From NCBI GenBank assembly GCA_963756115.1, contig CAVWMN010000003.1, positions 620,001 through 684,000 of the forward strand: DNA of 64,000 nt. The letters are read 5' to 3'. The translations under genes were made by a program, and so were the position numbers. The notes under the pieces are model-generated. The model saw only the letters and a list, made by a program, of their open reading frames with translations, searched no databases and was not told the origin of the DNA. Source of the stretch: JTS-RE37 sp963756115. GTDB lineage: Bacteria > Bacteroidota > Bacteroidia > Flavobacteriales > Flavobacteriaceae. Positions 44,874 to 53,298 of the stretch are shown in pieces; positions within the stretch are counted from its first letter, which is position 1, and each line of letters starts with the position of its first letter.

Positions 44874-45767
44874 TCAGGTTGCAAGGGACATCAGGTATTT
44901 TTTAGGGGTAGTACCATATTTCCTTTTAAAAGCGGCTATAAAATGACTGGCCGTACTATAGCCAATCTTGAGTCCCACTTCATTGACATTGTACTTGTTG
45001 GACTCCAGCATCTTCCGGGCATAATCCATTTTATAATCAAACAGAAAACTGTATACCGAATCCCCGTAAACCTGTTTAAAACCTTCCTTCAGCTTCCTGA
45101 TGGGAAGTCCGATTTCCTCTGACAGCTCTGCTAATGAAGGGGGTTCTGCCATCCTGGAAATGACTATTTCCTTGGCCTTACGAAGCCGTTTGACGTTATC
45201 TTCATCTGCCAGAAAAGGGCACTGTTCCTTATCTGCATCTTCACTGCGGTTAAAGTACAGTGAGATAAGTTCATATACTTTTCCTTTTAAATAAAGGGAT
45301 TTGATGGAAGGGTGCAGGTTGTAATTCATGATCTGGCTAAGGATAATGGCTACTGCCGGAGATACCGTTTCCTGGGCATAATATTTTTTATCCTTGTTCT
45401 CTGCCCTTAAAAAATGGATATACTCCGCCTCCCTCGAAAACAGGGAATGAAATTTCCGGATGGTCATCACAATGGAAACCATCCATGAATTGGCACTTAG
45501 TTCCATATTCAGGGGAAGGTCTATCTGCGTATTATATAGCAGCAGGGAACTTTCCTCGCTTACCTCGAGGGCATACCGCCCATCGTTGAAGATAAACTTG
45601 GCATGTCCTTTCAAACAAAAATGCAATTGTATATAGGAGCTGTCTATGGCACGGGTAATATGTTCTGCTTTCGTGCCGTCATTCTGGATCTTCAACACAA
45701 AAAATCCTTCCTCTATCAGTACTTCCAACACAGAACCTTCAGCGATATTTTTCACAACAGTATCCAT
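44874..45767 (-). CDS. AraC-type regulator beside the heme genes
   Basis: 297 residues from ATG 45767 (MDTVVKNIAEGSVLEVL), the start that fits flavobacterial relatives; an ATG at 45797 is the alternative. The N-terminal half is a cupin-like sensing domain with QLHFCLKGHAKFIFNDGRY. The C-terminal 100 residues form the double helix-turn-helix of AraC/XylS proteins (LAELSEEIGLPIRKLKEGFK and VNEVGLKIGYSTASHFIAAFKRKYG). It is divergent from hemA and shares a 195-bp control region. The adjacency suggests that it controls the hem genes, a link that is inferred. The ligand is unknown. Confidence 0.88.
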   Translation of the reverse strand: MDTVVKNIAEGSVLEVLIEEGFFVLKIQNDGTKAEHITRAIDSSYIQLHFCLKGHAKFIFNDGRYALEVSEESSLLLYNTQIDLPLNMELSANSWMVSIVMTIRKFHSLFSREAEYIHFLRAENKDKKYYAQETVSPAVAIILSQIMNYNLHPSIKSLYLKGKVYELISLYFNRSEDADKEQCPFLADEDNVKRLRKAKEIVISRMAEPPSLAELSEEIGLPIRKLKEGFKQVYGDSVYSFLFDYKMDYARKMLESNKYNVNEVGLKIGYSTASHFIAAFKRKYGTTPKKYLMSLAT

Positions 45768-45920
45768 ACGGTAATCTTCTTTTTTATTTAGAAACATTCT
45801 AATTAAAGGACGCAAAACCTCCCATGGTTAGGCTAAAATTACGCTTATTCCTTCAAAAATTGTCGATTCGGGGTCAAAAAAACTTACATCGACATAATTT
45901 GTTCCTCCTGCGTTATTTTT

Positions 45921-45944
45921 ATAGGATTCAAGCCTATATTTTTG
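45921..45944 (+). promoter_or_regulatory. hemA promoter with operator-like dyad
   Basis: ATAGGATTCAAGCCTAT (45921-45937) is a 17-bp dyad with seven of eight pairs matching. It overlaps the start of TATTTTTG (45937-45944), an exact -7 box 18 bp before the chosen hemA ATG. A protein on the dyad would block or contact RNA polymerase. No TTG is seen at -33, which would fit an activator-dependent promoter. Confidence 0.55.
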
Positions 45945-45962
45945 TGGCACCTATCATACTAC

Positions 45963-47219
45963 ATGCAACGTTACCATATCTCGAAGCACAATTCTTTTTA
46001 TACCATCGGCCTGAATTACAGGAAAGCCGATGCCGATCTGCGGGGAAAGTTCAGTCTGGATGAAGCAGCATCGCATAATCTGTTGGTACAGGCAAAGGAA
46101 CAGGACCTCGACGGGCTTATCGTAACGTCTACCTGTAACCGAACGGAACTCCATGGTTTTGCTCAGCACCCATTTCAACTGATAAAACTGCTTTGTGACA
46201 ATTCCAAAGGGACTGTGGAAGAGTTCCAGGAAGTAGCTTACGTGCATAAGAACAAAGAAGCCATCAGCCACCTTTTCCGCGTAGGGACCGGGCTTGACAG
46301 CCAGATCCTGGGGGATTTTGAAATCATAAGCCAGTTAAAGCGCAGCTTTAGCCAGTCCAAGAAAATGGGGTTGGCCAATCCGTTTATAGAACGCTTGTGC
46401 AATGCCGTGATACAGGCCAGTAAAAGGATCAAGACAGAAACCGAGATCTCTTCAGGAGCCACTTCAGTGGCATTTGCCTCGGTTCGGTACATATTCAACA
46501 CCATCCCTGACATCTCCGAAAAGGACATCTTGCTTTTCGGCGTGGGGAAGATCGGGAGGAATACCTGCGACAACCTGCTGAAACACACCAACAATTCGCA
46601 TATAACCCTTATCAACCGCACCCGGGATAAAGCCCAGACAGTTGGCGGAAAATTTAACCTTGTGGTCAGGGATTACGGAGACCTGCAAACAGAAATCCGT
46701 AAAGCCGATGTCCTGATCGTAGCCACCGGGGCGCAGTCGCCCACCATATCCAAAGACCTGGTCTATCCAAAGAAACCACTTCTGATTCTGGACCTTTCTA
46801 TCCCCCGTAATGTTGCCGATGACGTGTCGGATCTGGAAAATGTTACCGTAGTCCACCTCGATCAACTATCACAAATGACCGATGCTACCATGCTGAAACG
46901 AAGGCAGTACATACCTCAGGCAGAGGCGATTATTGAAGAGGTGAAAGGTGACTTTATACAATGGCTGGAAACACGCAAATTTGCGCCGGTAATCAAAGCC
47001 CTCAAAAAGAAGCTGCGGTCCATGAAGGATGAAGAATTAAATTACCAGTCGCGCAAACTGAGCAACTTTGACCCTGAACATGCGGATGTAATTTCCGATC
47101 GTATCATCCAAAAGATCACCAAGCAGTTCGCCAACCATCTGAAGGATTCCAATGCAGACGCTGAAGGAAGCCTGGAACTCATCCAAAAGGTATTCCAACT
47201 CCAAATAGAAACCCCATGA
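45963..47219 (+). CDS. hemA: Glutamyl-tRNA reductase
   Basis: 418 residues. The catalytic cysteine Cys58 lies in TSTCNRTELHG, the NADPH-binding part has LLFGVGKIGRNTCDNL, and a C-terminal dimerisation helix region ends the protein. It makes glutamate-1-semialdehyde from glutamyl-tRNA, the first step of the C5 heme route. ATG 45963 is chosen because the longer frame (TTG 45942) starts within the -7 box. The stop overlaps hemC as ATGA. Confidence 0.95.
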   Translation: MQRYHISKHNSFYTIGLNYRKADADLRGKFSLDEAASHNLLVQAKEQDLDGLIVTSTCNRTELHGFAQHPFQLIKLLCDNSKGTVEEFQEVAYVHKNKEAISHLFRVGTGLDSQILGDFEIISQLKRSFSQSKKMGLANPFIERLCNAVIQASKRIKTETEISSGATSVAFASVRYIFNTIPDISEKDILLFGVGKIGRNTCDNLLKHTNNSHITLINRTRDKAQTVGGKFNLVVRDYGDLQTEIRKADVLIVATGAQSPTISKDLVYPKKPLLILDLSIPRNVADDVSDLENVTVVHLDQLSQMTDATMLKRRQYIPQAEAIIEEVKGDFIQWLETRKFAPVIKALKKKLRSMKDEELNYQSRKLSNFDPEHADVISDRIIQKITKQFANHLKDSNADAEGSLELIQKVFQLQIETP

Positions 47220-48835
47220 ACAGGGTTATCCGAATTGGAACACGCGATAGTGAACTGGCGCTATGGCAGGCAAATGCCGTAAAACAACAACTCGATGCTA
47301 CCGGATATGAAACCCAACTGGTCCCCATTGTTTCCACCGGCGACTTACGACTCGATAAGCCGCTGCATGAGTTGGGCATCACAGGGATCTTTACCAAAAC
47401 ACTGGATGTGGCCCTGATACGGGGTGAAATAGATATAGCTGTCCATTCCCTTAAAGATGTCCCTACCATATTGCCTGCCGGGATCGTACAGGCCGCCGTC
47501 CTTAAACGCGGCAACTGCAATGATCTCCTGGTCTATAAAAACAATGAGGAATTCCTCGCCCAAAAGGAAGCCGTTATCGCTACCGGAAGCCTCAGGCGGA
47601 CAGCCCAGTGGCTGAACCGGTACCCTACCCACACGCTGGTTGGCCTCAGGGGTAACGTGAATACAAGGCTGCAGAAACTCCGGGACAATGATTGGAACGG
47701 GGCTATATTTGCCGCCGCAGGTCTTGAGCGGATAGGGCTAAAACCGCAGGATTCCATTACGCTTGACTGGATGCTCCCTGCACCCGCCCAGGGTGCTATT
47801 ATGATCGCAGCCCTGGAAAAGGAGGATTACATACTGGAGGCATGTGCCGCTCTGAACCATGAAGGGACAGCCATTTGTACCGGCATAGAACGTGAATTCC
47901 TGAATGTGCTGGAAGGGGGTTGTACAGCACCCATAGGTGCTCTGGCCTTTATCCGGAAAGATAAGGGCGAAGTAACTTTTAAAGGTGTCTTACTGAACCG
48001 GGATGGTACCAAAAAAATAGAGGTAACCCAAACAGCCCCGTTAGGTGAGCATCATAAAATTGCCCGGGAATGCGCAGACATCGTCCTGAAAAGGGGTGGT
48101 AAGCGTCTGATGAATGAATTACAACTGACCGAAAAGCAGGCCAATATCTTTTCCACCAAAAAACTCACGATTGACCAACTCGGTCTGTTTCATGATAGCA
48201 TATCGGTGTCAGGGGAGGATTTTATAAAAATCAGCCCTAACCGTATCCCGGCTTCGGTGTTGCAGTCCAAAATTCAGAATGTGATCATCACCAGTAAGAA
48301 TGCCGTGGAGGCACTCCTGCTGAACCTTCCGGGGAATCAGATGCAGTTCGAGAATATCTACTGTGTGGGAAGGAAAACAAAACGCCTGGTTGAAAAGCGA
48401 ATCGGTAAGGTAAAACATGTGGAAAACAGTGCCCGCAAACTGGCCGATTATCTGGTAGAATACCTGGAAGGACTTGAAGTTACCTATTTCTGCAGCGATC
48501 TTCGCCTTGATGACCTGCCCGACATCCTTGCAGCAAACAATATTGAGGTACACGAAGTTGAAACCTATAAAACAAAATATGCGCCTGTAAAAATCCCGGA
48601 AAGCGCAGATGGGGTACTGTTCTTCAGCCCTTCCACAGTGCATAGCTTCCTGTTGGAAAACAAGGCAGATAAGATTGCATTTTGCATAGGGGAGACAACC
48701 GCTGCCGAAGCCAGGATCCATTTTAAGGACGTACGGGTGGCTTCCCTGCCCACAGCAGAAGACCTGATCAGGCTGGTCAACAAAAAGTATGACAATACCA
48801 AAGCAAAACCTGCGTCCAATGCTTCCGGATTATAA
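47216..48835 (+). CDS. hemCD: Fused hydroxymethylbilane synthase / uroporphyrinogen-III synthase
   Basis: 539 residues. Residues 1-305 are HemC: catalytic Asp81 in HSLKDVPT and the dipyrromethane cofactor cysteine Cys236 in LEGGCTAPIGA. Residues about 320-530 are HemD: SVSGEDFIKIS, VIITSKNAVEALL, LEVTYFCSDLRLDDLP, VLFFSPSTVHSFL and IGETTAAEA. One protein would thus form the linear tetrapyrrole and close it to uroporphyrinogen III, avoiding release of the unstable intermediate. A fusion of this kind is known in Flavobacteriia. It overlaps hemA by 4 bp and hemE starts 7 bp after it. Confidence 0.93.
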   Translation: MNRVIRIGTRDSELALWQANAVKQQLDATGYETQLVPIVSTGDLRLDKPLHELGITGIFTKTLDVALIRGEIDIAVHSLKDVPTILPAGIVQAAVLKRGNCNDLLVYKNNEEFLAQKEAVIATGSLRRTAQWLNRYPTHTLVGLRGNVNTRLQKLRDNDWNGAIFAAAGLERIGLKPQDSITLDWMLPAPAQGAIMIAALEKEDYILEACAALNHEGTAICTGIEREFLNVLEGGCTAPIGALAFIRKDKGEVTFKGVLLNRDGTKKIEVTQTAPLGEHHKIARECADIVLKRGGKRLMNELQLTEKQANIFSTKKLTIDQLGLFHDSISVSGEDFIKISPNRIPASVLQSKIQNVIITSKNAVEALLLNLPGNQMQFENIYCVGRKTKRLVEKRIGKVKHVENSARKLADYLVEYLEGLEVTYFCSDLRLDDLPDILAANNIEVHEVETYKTKYAPVKIPESADGVLFFSPSTVHSFLLENKADKIAFCIGETTAAEARIHFKDVRVASLPTAEDLIRLVNKKYDNTKAKPASNASGL

Positions 48836-48842
48836 AAAAACT

Positions 48843-49871
48843 ATGTTACAAAACGATCTTCTATTACGCGCACTCAAGGGTGAAACCGTGCAGCGCCCCC
48901 CTGTATGGATGATGCGGCAGGCGGGCCGGTATCTTCCCGAATTCAGGGAAATTCGCGATAAATATGATTTTTTTACCCGGTGCCAGACCCCGGAACTGGC
49001 TTCGGAAATAACGGTGCAACCCATCCGGAGATTCGGTATGGACGCCGCCATCCTTTTCAGTGACATTTTGGTAGTCCCCCAGGCGATGGGGATAGAGGTG
49101 CAGATGAAACCTAATTTTGGCCCTTACCTGCCCCAACCCATCCGCTCCCAAAAAATGGTGGATGAGGTTATCATCCCGGAGGTTGAAGAGGCATTGGGGT
49201 ATGTGATGCAGGCCATTGCCATGACACGTGAAAAATTAGGGGATACAGTACCCCTGATCGGTTTCGCAGGCTCGCCCTGGACCCTCTTGTGCTATTGCGT
49301 TCAGGGTGAAGGGAGCAAAACCTTTGACAAGGCCAAGGAATTCTGCTTTAAAGAACCCGTGGCAGCACACCAGCTGCTCCAGAAAATTACCGATACCACC
49401 ATAGCCTACCTGAAGGCAAAAGCGGGGGCGGGGGTAGATGCCGTGCAGATATTCGATTCCTGGGGGGGGATGTTATCCCCCGAGGATTACAGGGAATTTT
49501 CCTGGCAGTACATACAGCAGATCATCGATGCCCTGAAGGATGATACCCCGGTCATCGTTTTTGGAAAGGGTTGCTGGTTTGCCCTTGGCGAAATGGCAAC
49601 TTCCGGGGCAGCGGCATTGGGGGTCGACTGGACCTGCTCTGCCCGGAATGCCCGGTATCTTTCGGGAGGCAACATAACCCTCCAGGGGAATTTTGACCCG
49701 GCCCGGTTGTTGTCCCCACCCGCGCTGATCCGGAAAATGGTAACCCGAATGATCCGCGAGTTTGGAAAAGATAATTATATTGCCAACCTGGGACATGGTA
49801 TCCTTCCGAACATTCCGGTCGCCAACGCAAAAGCCTTTGTGGATGCCGTAAAGGAATACAGGCAGGAATAA
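48843..49871 (+). CDS. hemE: Uroporphyrinogen decarboxylase
   Basis: 342 residues from ATG 48843 (MLQNDLLLRALKGE); the open frame runs 18 codons upstream into the hemCD gene but homologues start here. RQAGRYLPEFRE, FSDILVVPQAMG and GFAGSPWTLLCY are the family motifs. It removes four carboxyl groups from uroporphyrinogen III to give coproporphyrinogen III. It lies in the operon hemA-hemCD-hemE. Confidence 0.95.
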   Translation: MLQNDLLLRALKGETVQRPPVWMMRQAGRYLPEFREIRDKYDFFTRCQTPELASEITVQPIRRFGMDAAILFSDILVVPQAMGIEVQMKPNFGPYLPQPIRSQKMVDEVIIPEVEEALGYVMQAIAMTREKLGDTVPLIGFAGSPWTLLCYCVQGEGSKTFDKAKEFCFKEPVAAHQLLQKITDTTIAYLKAKAGAGVDAVQIFDSWGGMLSPEDYREFSWQYIQQIIDALKDDTPVIVFGKGCWFALGEMATSGAAALGVDWTCSARNARYLSGGNITLQGNFDPARLLSPPALIRKMVTRMIREFGKDNYIANLGHGILPNIPVANAKAFVDAVKEYRQE

Positions 49872-49907
49872 AAATCCCTGGTTTCCGGGGAGCAAAGAAC
49901 CCTGCAG

Positions 49908-50438
49908 ATGGAACAGAATTTTCAAATCACAGAATTAGCCGCAGATGATGCCCGGAGCCTGTCCGAATTGATGATTGCGAATGCCGAACGGTTTAAAACA
50001 TATTTTCCCAATACACTTGCCCAGAACCTTAGTTTCCAGGCCTCAAGCAATTATATCGTCCAGCAGCTAAACGAGCGAAAATATCATTCTGAATATACAT
50101 GGGTCATTAAAAAAATGCCGGAGAATGTTGCAGCCGGACTGGTCATCCTGAAAAAACTGAACTGGCGGATCAGGCGGGGCGAACTGGCCTATTGTATAGG
50201 CGCAGCCTATGAAGGCCGGGGATGGGTTACACAGGCAGTTAAAGAATTATCGAACCTCGCATTGGGTTCGTTGGGCATAAAAACGCTGCAGATAATTGTA
50301 CACAGAAGCAACGGGGAAAGTATAAAAGTTGCTGAGAACAGCGGGTATCAATGGAAAAAAACATTGAAAAAAGCCTATACCCCACCTGGCTGCCCACCCC
50401 AGGATATGGAGTTGTACGTACGGAAATCCCTGATGTGA
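49908..50438 (+). CDS. GNAT acetyltransferase (RimJ/RimL type)
   Basis: 176 residues of the GNAT fold: WVIKKMPENVAAGLVILKKLNWRIRRGELAYCIGAAYEGRGWVTQAV, in which GRGWVTQA is the acetyl-CoA loop, then LQIIVHRSNGESIKVAENSGYQ. RimJ/RimL-like enzymes acetylate protein N-termini or small amines; the substrate here is unknown. It sits between hemE and hemF, 36 bp after hemE and 45 bp before hemF, so it is probably in the same operon. Confidence 0.88.
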   Translation: MEQNFQITELAADDARSLSELMIANAERFKTYFPNTLAQNLSFQASSNYIVQQLNERKYHSEYTWVIKKMPENVAAGLVILKKLNWRIRRGELAYCIGAAYEGRGWVTQAVKELSNLALGSLGIKTLQIIVHRSNGESIKVAENSGYQWKKTLKKAYTPPGCPPQDMELYVRKSLM

Positions 50439-50483
50439 CCAAACGATCAATTTCACAATGAGCTTAATAATTAGGATCGACCC

Positions 50484-51389
50484 ATGAAGAACAAATTCTA
50501 CGATTATATTGTCGGCCTTCAAAATAGAATTACAGCCTCCCTGGAAGATGCCGATGGCGGAGCACTTTTCCGTGAAGACCTTTGGGAACGGCCCGAAGGT
50601 GGGGGGGGCAGGTCCCGGATTTTGGAAGATGGCGCTATTTTTGAAAAAGGTGGCGTAAATATCTCTGCCGTTCACGGGGAACTCCCGGAGAGCATGCAGC
50701 ACTATTTCGGAGTGACTGAGGCAGATTTCTTTGCCTGTGGTCTGAGTCTCGTCCTGCATCCGCTCAGTCCGCTGGTCCCCACGGTCCATGCCAATTGGCG
50801 TTACTTTGAAATGTATGACAAAAAAGGCGCTGTCGTTGACCAATGGTTTGGAGGGGGGCAGGACCTTACCCCCTATTATCTGTTCGAAGACGATGCCCGG
50901 CATTTCCATGCGATCTGCAAAGGGGTGTGCGATACCCACCATCCGGATTTTTATAAGGATTTTAAACAGAAGTGCGACACGTATTTCTGGAATTCCCATA
51001 GAAACGAAGCGAGGGGTGTTGGGGGGTTGTTCTTTGATTATTGCAGAGCCACTGACCAGATATCCCTCGATGACTGGTACCGGTTTGTAACGGATGTGGG
51101 GGATCATTTCCTTGCGTCTTACCTCCCGATTGTGGAGCGGAGGAAAAACCTGCCCTACACCGCCCACCACAGGGATTGGCAGGAAATAAGGCGGGGGCGG
51201 TATGTGGAGTTTAATCTGGTGCACGACAAGGGTACACTTTTTGGGTTGCGGACGAATGGCCGGGTGGAAAGTATTCTGATGAGCCTGCCCCCCCGCGTGC
51301 AGTGGCGGTATGACCATCATCCTTCTAAAGGTAGTGAAGAGGAAGTTATGTTAAGTGTATTGAAAAATCCGCGGGAATGGGTACCTTAA
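50484..51389 (+). CDS. hemF: Oxygen-dependent coproporphyrinogen III oxidase
   Basis: 301 residues with the HemF motifs GGGRSRILEDGAIFEKGGVNIS, FGGGQDLTPYY and ARGVGGLFFDYC, and a conserved C-terminal block FNLVHDKGTLFGLRTNGRVESILMSLPP (cited in part). It converts coproporphyrinogen III to protoporphyrinogen IX with O2. With HemJ and HemH this shows the protoporphyrin branch. Gap to the PhzF-like gene is 16 bp. Confidence 0.95.
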   Translation: MKNKFYDYIVGLQNRITASLEDADGGALFREDLWERPEGGGGRSRILEDGAIFEKGGVNISAVHGELPESMQHYFGVTEADFFACGLSLVLHPLSPLVPTVHANWRYFEMYDKKGAVVDQWFGGGQDLTPYYLFEDDARHFHAICKGVCDTHHPDFYKDFKQKCDTYFWNSHRNEARGVGGLFFDYCRATDQISLDDWYRFVTDVGDHFLASYLPIVERRKNLPYTAHHRDWQEIRRGRYVEFNLVHDKGTLFGLRTNGRVESILMSLPPRVQWRYDHHPSKGSEEEVMLSVLKNPREWVP

Positions 51390-51405
51390 CCCAAGAATTC
51401 GGAAA

Positions 51406-52194
51406 ATGAAACAAACCCTGTATCAAATAGATGCTTTTACCGACAGACTCTATGCCGGAAACCCCGCAGCCGTATGTATTATGGATCGATGGCCGGATGA
51501 CAGTACCATGCAGCAAATTGCCGCAGAAAACAACCTTGCTGAAACGGCTTTTGTGGTCCGGCAGGGGGATCAATTCCATATTCGCTGGTTTACCCCGGAA
51601 ATTGAAGTAGACCTGTGCGGACATGCCACCCTGGCTTCAGCATATGTTTTGTTCCGATACCACCTTCCTGAACAGGAAAAACTTGATTTTTACTCCCCGA
51701 GAAGTGGAAAATTAACGGTGGAACGAAAAAAGGATGGCCTTTTGGAAATGGATTTCCCCACGGATGCATTGCAAAAAATAGATCCCATGCCCGACATTAT
51801 TGACGCGGTTGGAAAAGCACCCGATGCATGGTGGAAAGGCAAAACCGACCTGTTGTTGGTCTATTCACGTCAGCAGGAAATAGCGGCACTATGCCCCGAT
51901 TTTTTTAAACTTGCCAGGATTGATGTAAGGGGAGTCATCGTTACGGCACCTGGGGATGAGGTAGATTTTGTCTCCCGTTTTTTTGCTCCCCAAGCGGGTA
52001 TCCCGGAAGATCCGGTTACCGGTTCTGCCCATACAAGTCTGGCACCTTACTGGTCCGGCATCCTTGGGAAAAACAAAATGAAAGCAAAACAGCTGTCGGC
52101 ACGCGGAGGTGATATCCAATGTGAATTCCTGGGGGAGCGGGTTAAAATTGCCGGGAAAGCCGTTGCCTATATGGTGGGTGAAATTGACCTCTGA
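51406..52194 (+). CDS. PhzF family isomerase-like protein
   Basis: 262 residues of the PhzF/diaminopimelate-epimerase fold. The N-terminal QIDAFTDRLYAGNPAAV and NNLAETAFV (catalytic Glu in the latter) and GHATLASAYVLF match the family, as does PEDPVTGSAHTSLAPYW. PhzF homologues isomerise or hydrate varied small molecules; there is no phenazine pathway here. Its place between hemF and hemB with gaps of 16 and 93 bp may reflect shared transcription rather than a role in heme synthesis. Confidence 0.9.
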   Translation: MKQTLYQIDAFTDRLYAGNPAAVCIMDRWPDDSTMQQIAAENNLAETAFVVRQGDQFHIRWFTPEIEVDLCGHATLASAYVLFRYHLPEQEKLDFYSPRSGKLTVERKKDGLLEMDFPTDALQKIDPMPDIIDAVGKAPDAWWKGKTDLLLVYSRQQEIAALCPDFFKLARIDVRGVIVTAPGDEVDFVSRFFAPQAGIPEDPVTGSAHTSLAPYWSGILGKNKMKAKQLSARGGDIQCEFLGERVKIAGKAVAYMVGEIDL

Positions 52195-52287
52195 CCCAAG
52201 GTGTAAGGGACCAGGCAGTCCGGGAAGTAACAGCAGCTTCAAAAGTGCCTGTATTATCCAGGCAGGTAAGAACTTAAAAAGTTTGTA

Positions 52288-53277
52288 ATGTATCCGATCA
52301 GAAGAAACAGAAGACTTAGAACCACCAGCGCCATTCGCCGCCTTGTGCAGGAAACCGTAATTAGTCCGGCCGACTTCCTTGTTCCCTTATTTGTAGTGGA
52401 GGGAAAAGGGGTAAGGGAGGAAATACCATCCATGCCGGGATATTACCGCCAGAGCCTGGATAACCTTCAGAAGGAAGTAAAGGAGTTGTGGAAAATGGGG
52501 TTGTGTGCCGTATTGCTTTTTGTGAAGGTGCCCGATAATTTAAAAGATAACAAAGGCACTGAGGCCCTGAATGAACATGGCCTGATGCAGCGGGCAGTCC
52601 AATCGGTAAAAAGCGCTTGCCCGGAGATGCTCGTTATGACAGATGTGGCGTTGGATCCTTATTCATTGTTCGGGCATGACGGCATTGTAAGGGATGGACA
52701 GATACTCAATGATGAAACGGTTGAGATACTGGCGGAAATGAGTGTATCGCACGCCATGGCGGGGGCTGATTTTGTCGCCCCAAGTGATATGATGGATGGC
52801 CGGATCGCAGCAATCCGGGATGCCCTGGAAGACGAGGAACTTATCAATACGGGGATCATGAGTTACAGCGCCAAATACGCCAGTGCTTTTTATGGACCGT
52901 TCCGGGATGCCCTGGATTCGGCCCCTGCAGATACCGCCGGGATTCCCAAAAACAAAATGAGTTATCAGATGGATCCCCGCAACCGGTTTGAAGCCATCAA
53001 AGCTGTCCAGATGGATATAGACGAGGGCGCAGACATTGTGATGGTGAAGCCCGGCCTGTGCTACCTGGATATTGTCCGGGAGATAAAAAATGAGATAGAG
53101 GTGCCGCTGGCAGTCTATCAGGTATCGGGGGAATATGCCATGCTGAAAGCGGCCGCCGAAAAAGGCTGGCTCGACCATGATACAGCCATGATGGAACAAC
53201 TGATCGCCATCAAGCGGGCCGGGGCAAATATAATAGCCAGTTACTTTGCCAAAGACGCTGTCAGATTACTTGGATAA
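52288..53277 (+). CDS. hemB: Delta-aminolevulinic acid dehydratase (porphobilinogen synthase)
   Basis: 329 residues. Two active-site lysines are present: SYSAKYASAFYGPFRDA and VMVKPGLCYLDI. At the metal site the sequence is DVALDPYSLFGHDG, with Asp and Ala where zinc enzymes have cysteines, so this is the magnesium type without a catalytic zinc site. It condenses two aminolevulinates to porphobilinogen. It is the last hem gene of the cluster. Confidence 0.95.
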   Translation: MYPIRRNRRLRTTSAIRRLVQETVISPADFLVPLFVVEGKGVREEIPSMPGYYRQSLDNLQKEVKELWKMGLCAVLLFVKVPDNLKDNKGTEALNEHGLMQRAVQSVKSACPEMLVMTDVALDPYSLFGHDGIVRDGQILNDETVEILAEMSVSHAMAGADFVAPSDMMDGRIAAIRDALEDEELINTGIMSYSAKYASAFYGPFRDALDSAPADTAGIPKNKMSYQMDPRNRFEAIKAVQMDIDEGADIVMVKPGLCYLDIVREIKNEIEVPLAVYQVSGEYAMLKAAAEKGWLDHDTAMMEQLIAIKRAGANIIASYFAKDAVRLLG

Positions 53278-53298
53278 CCTAATACTTTCCCCCGTTTC

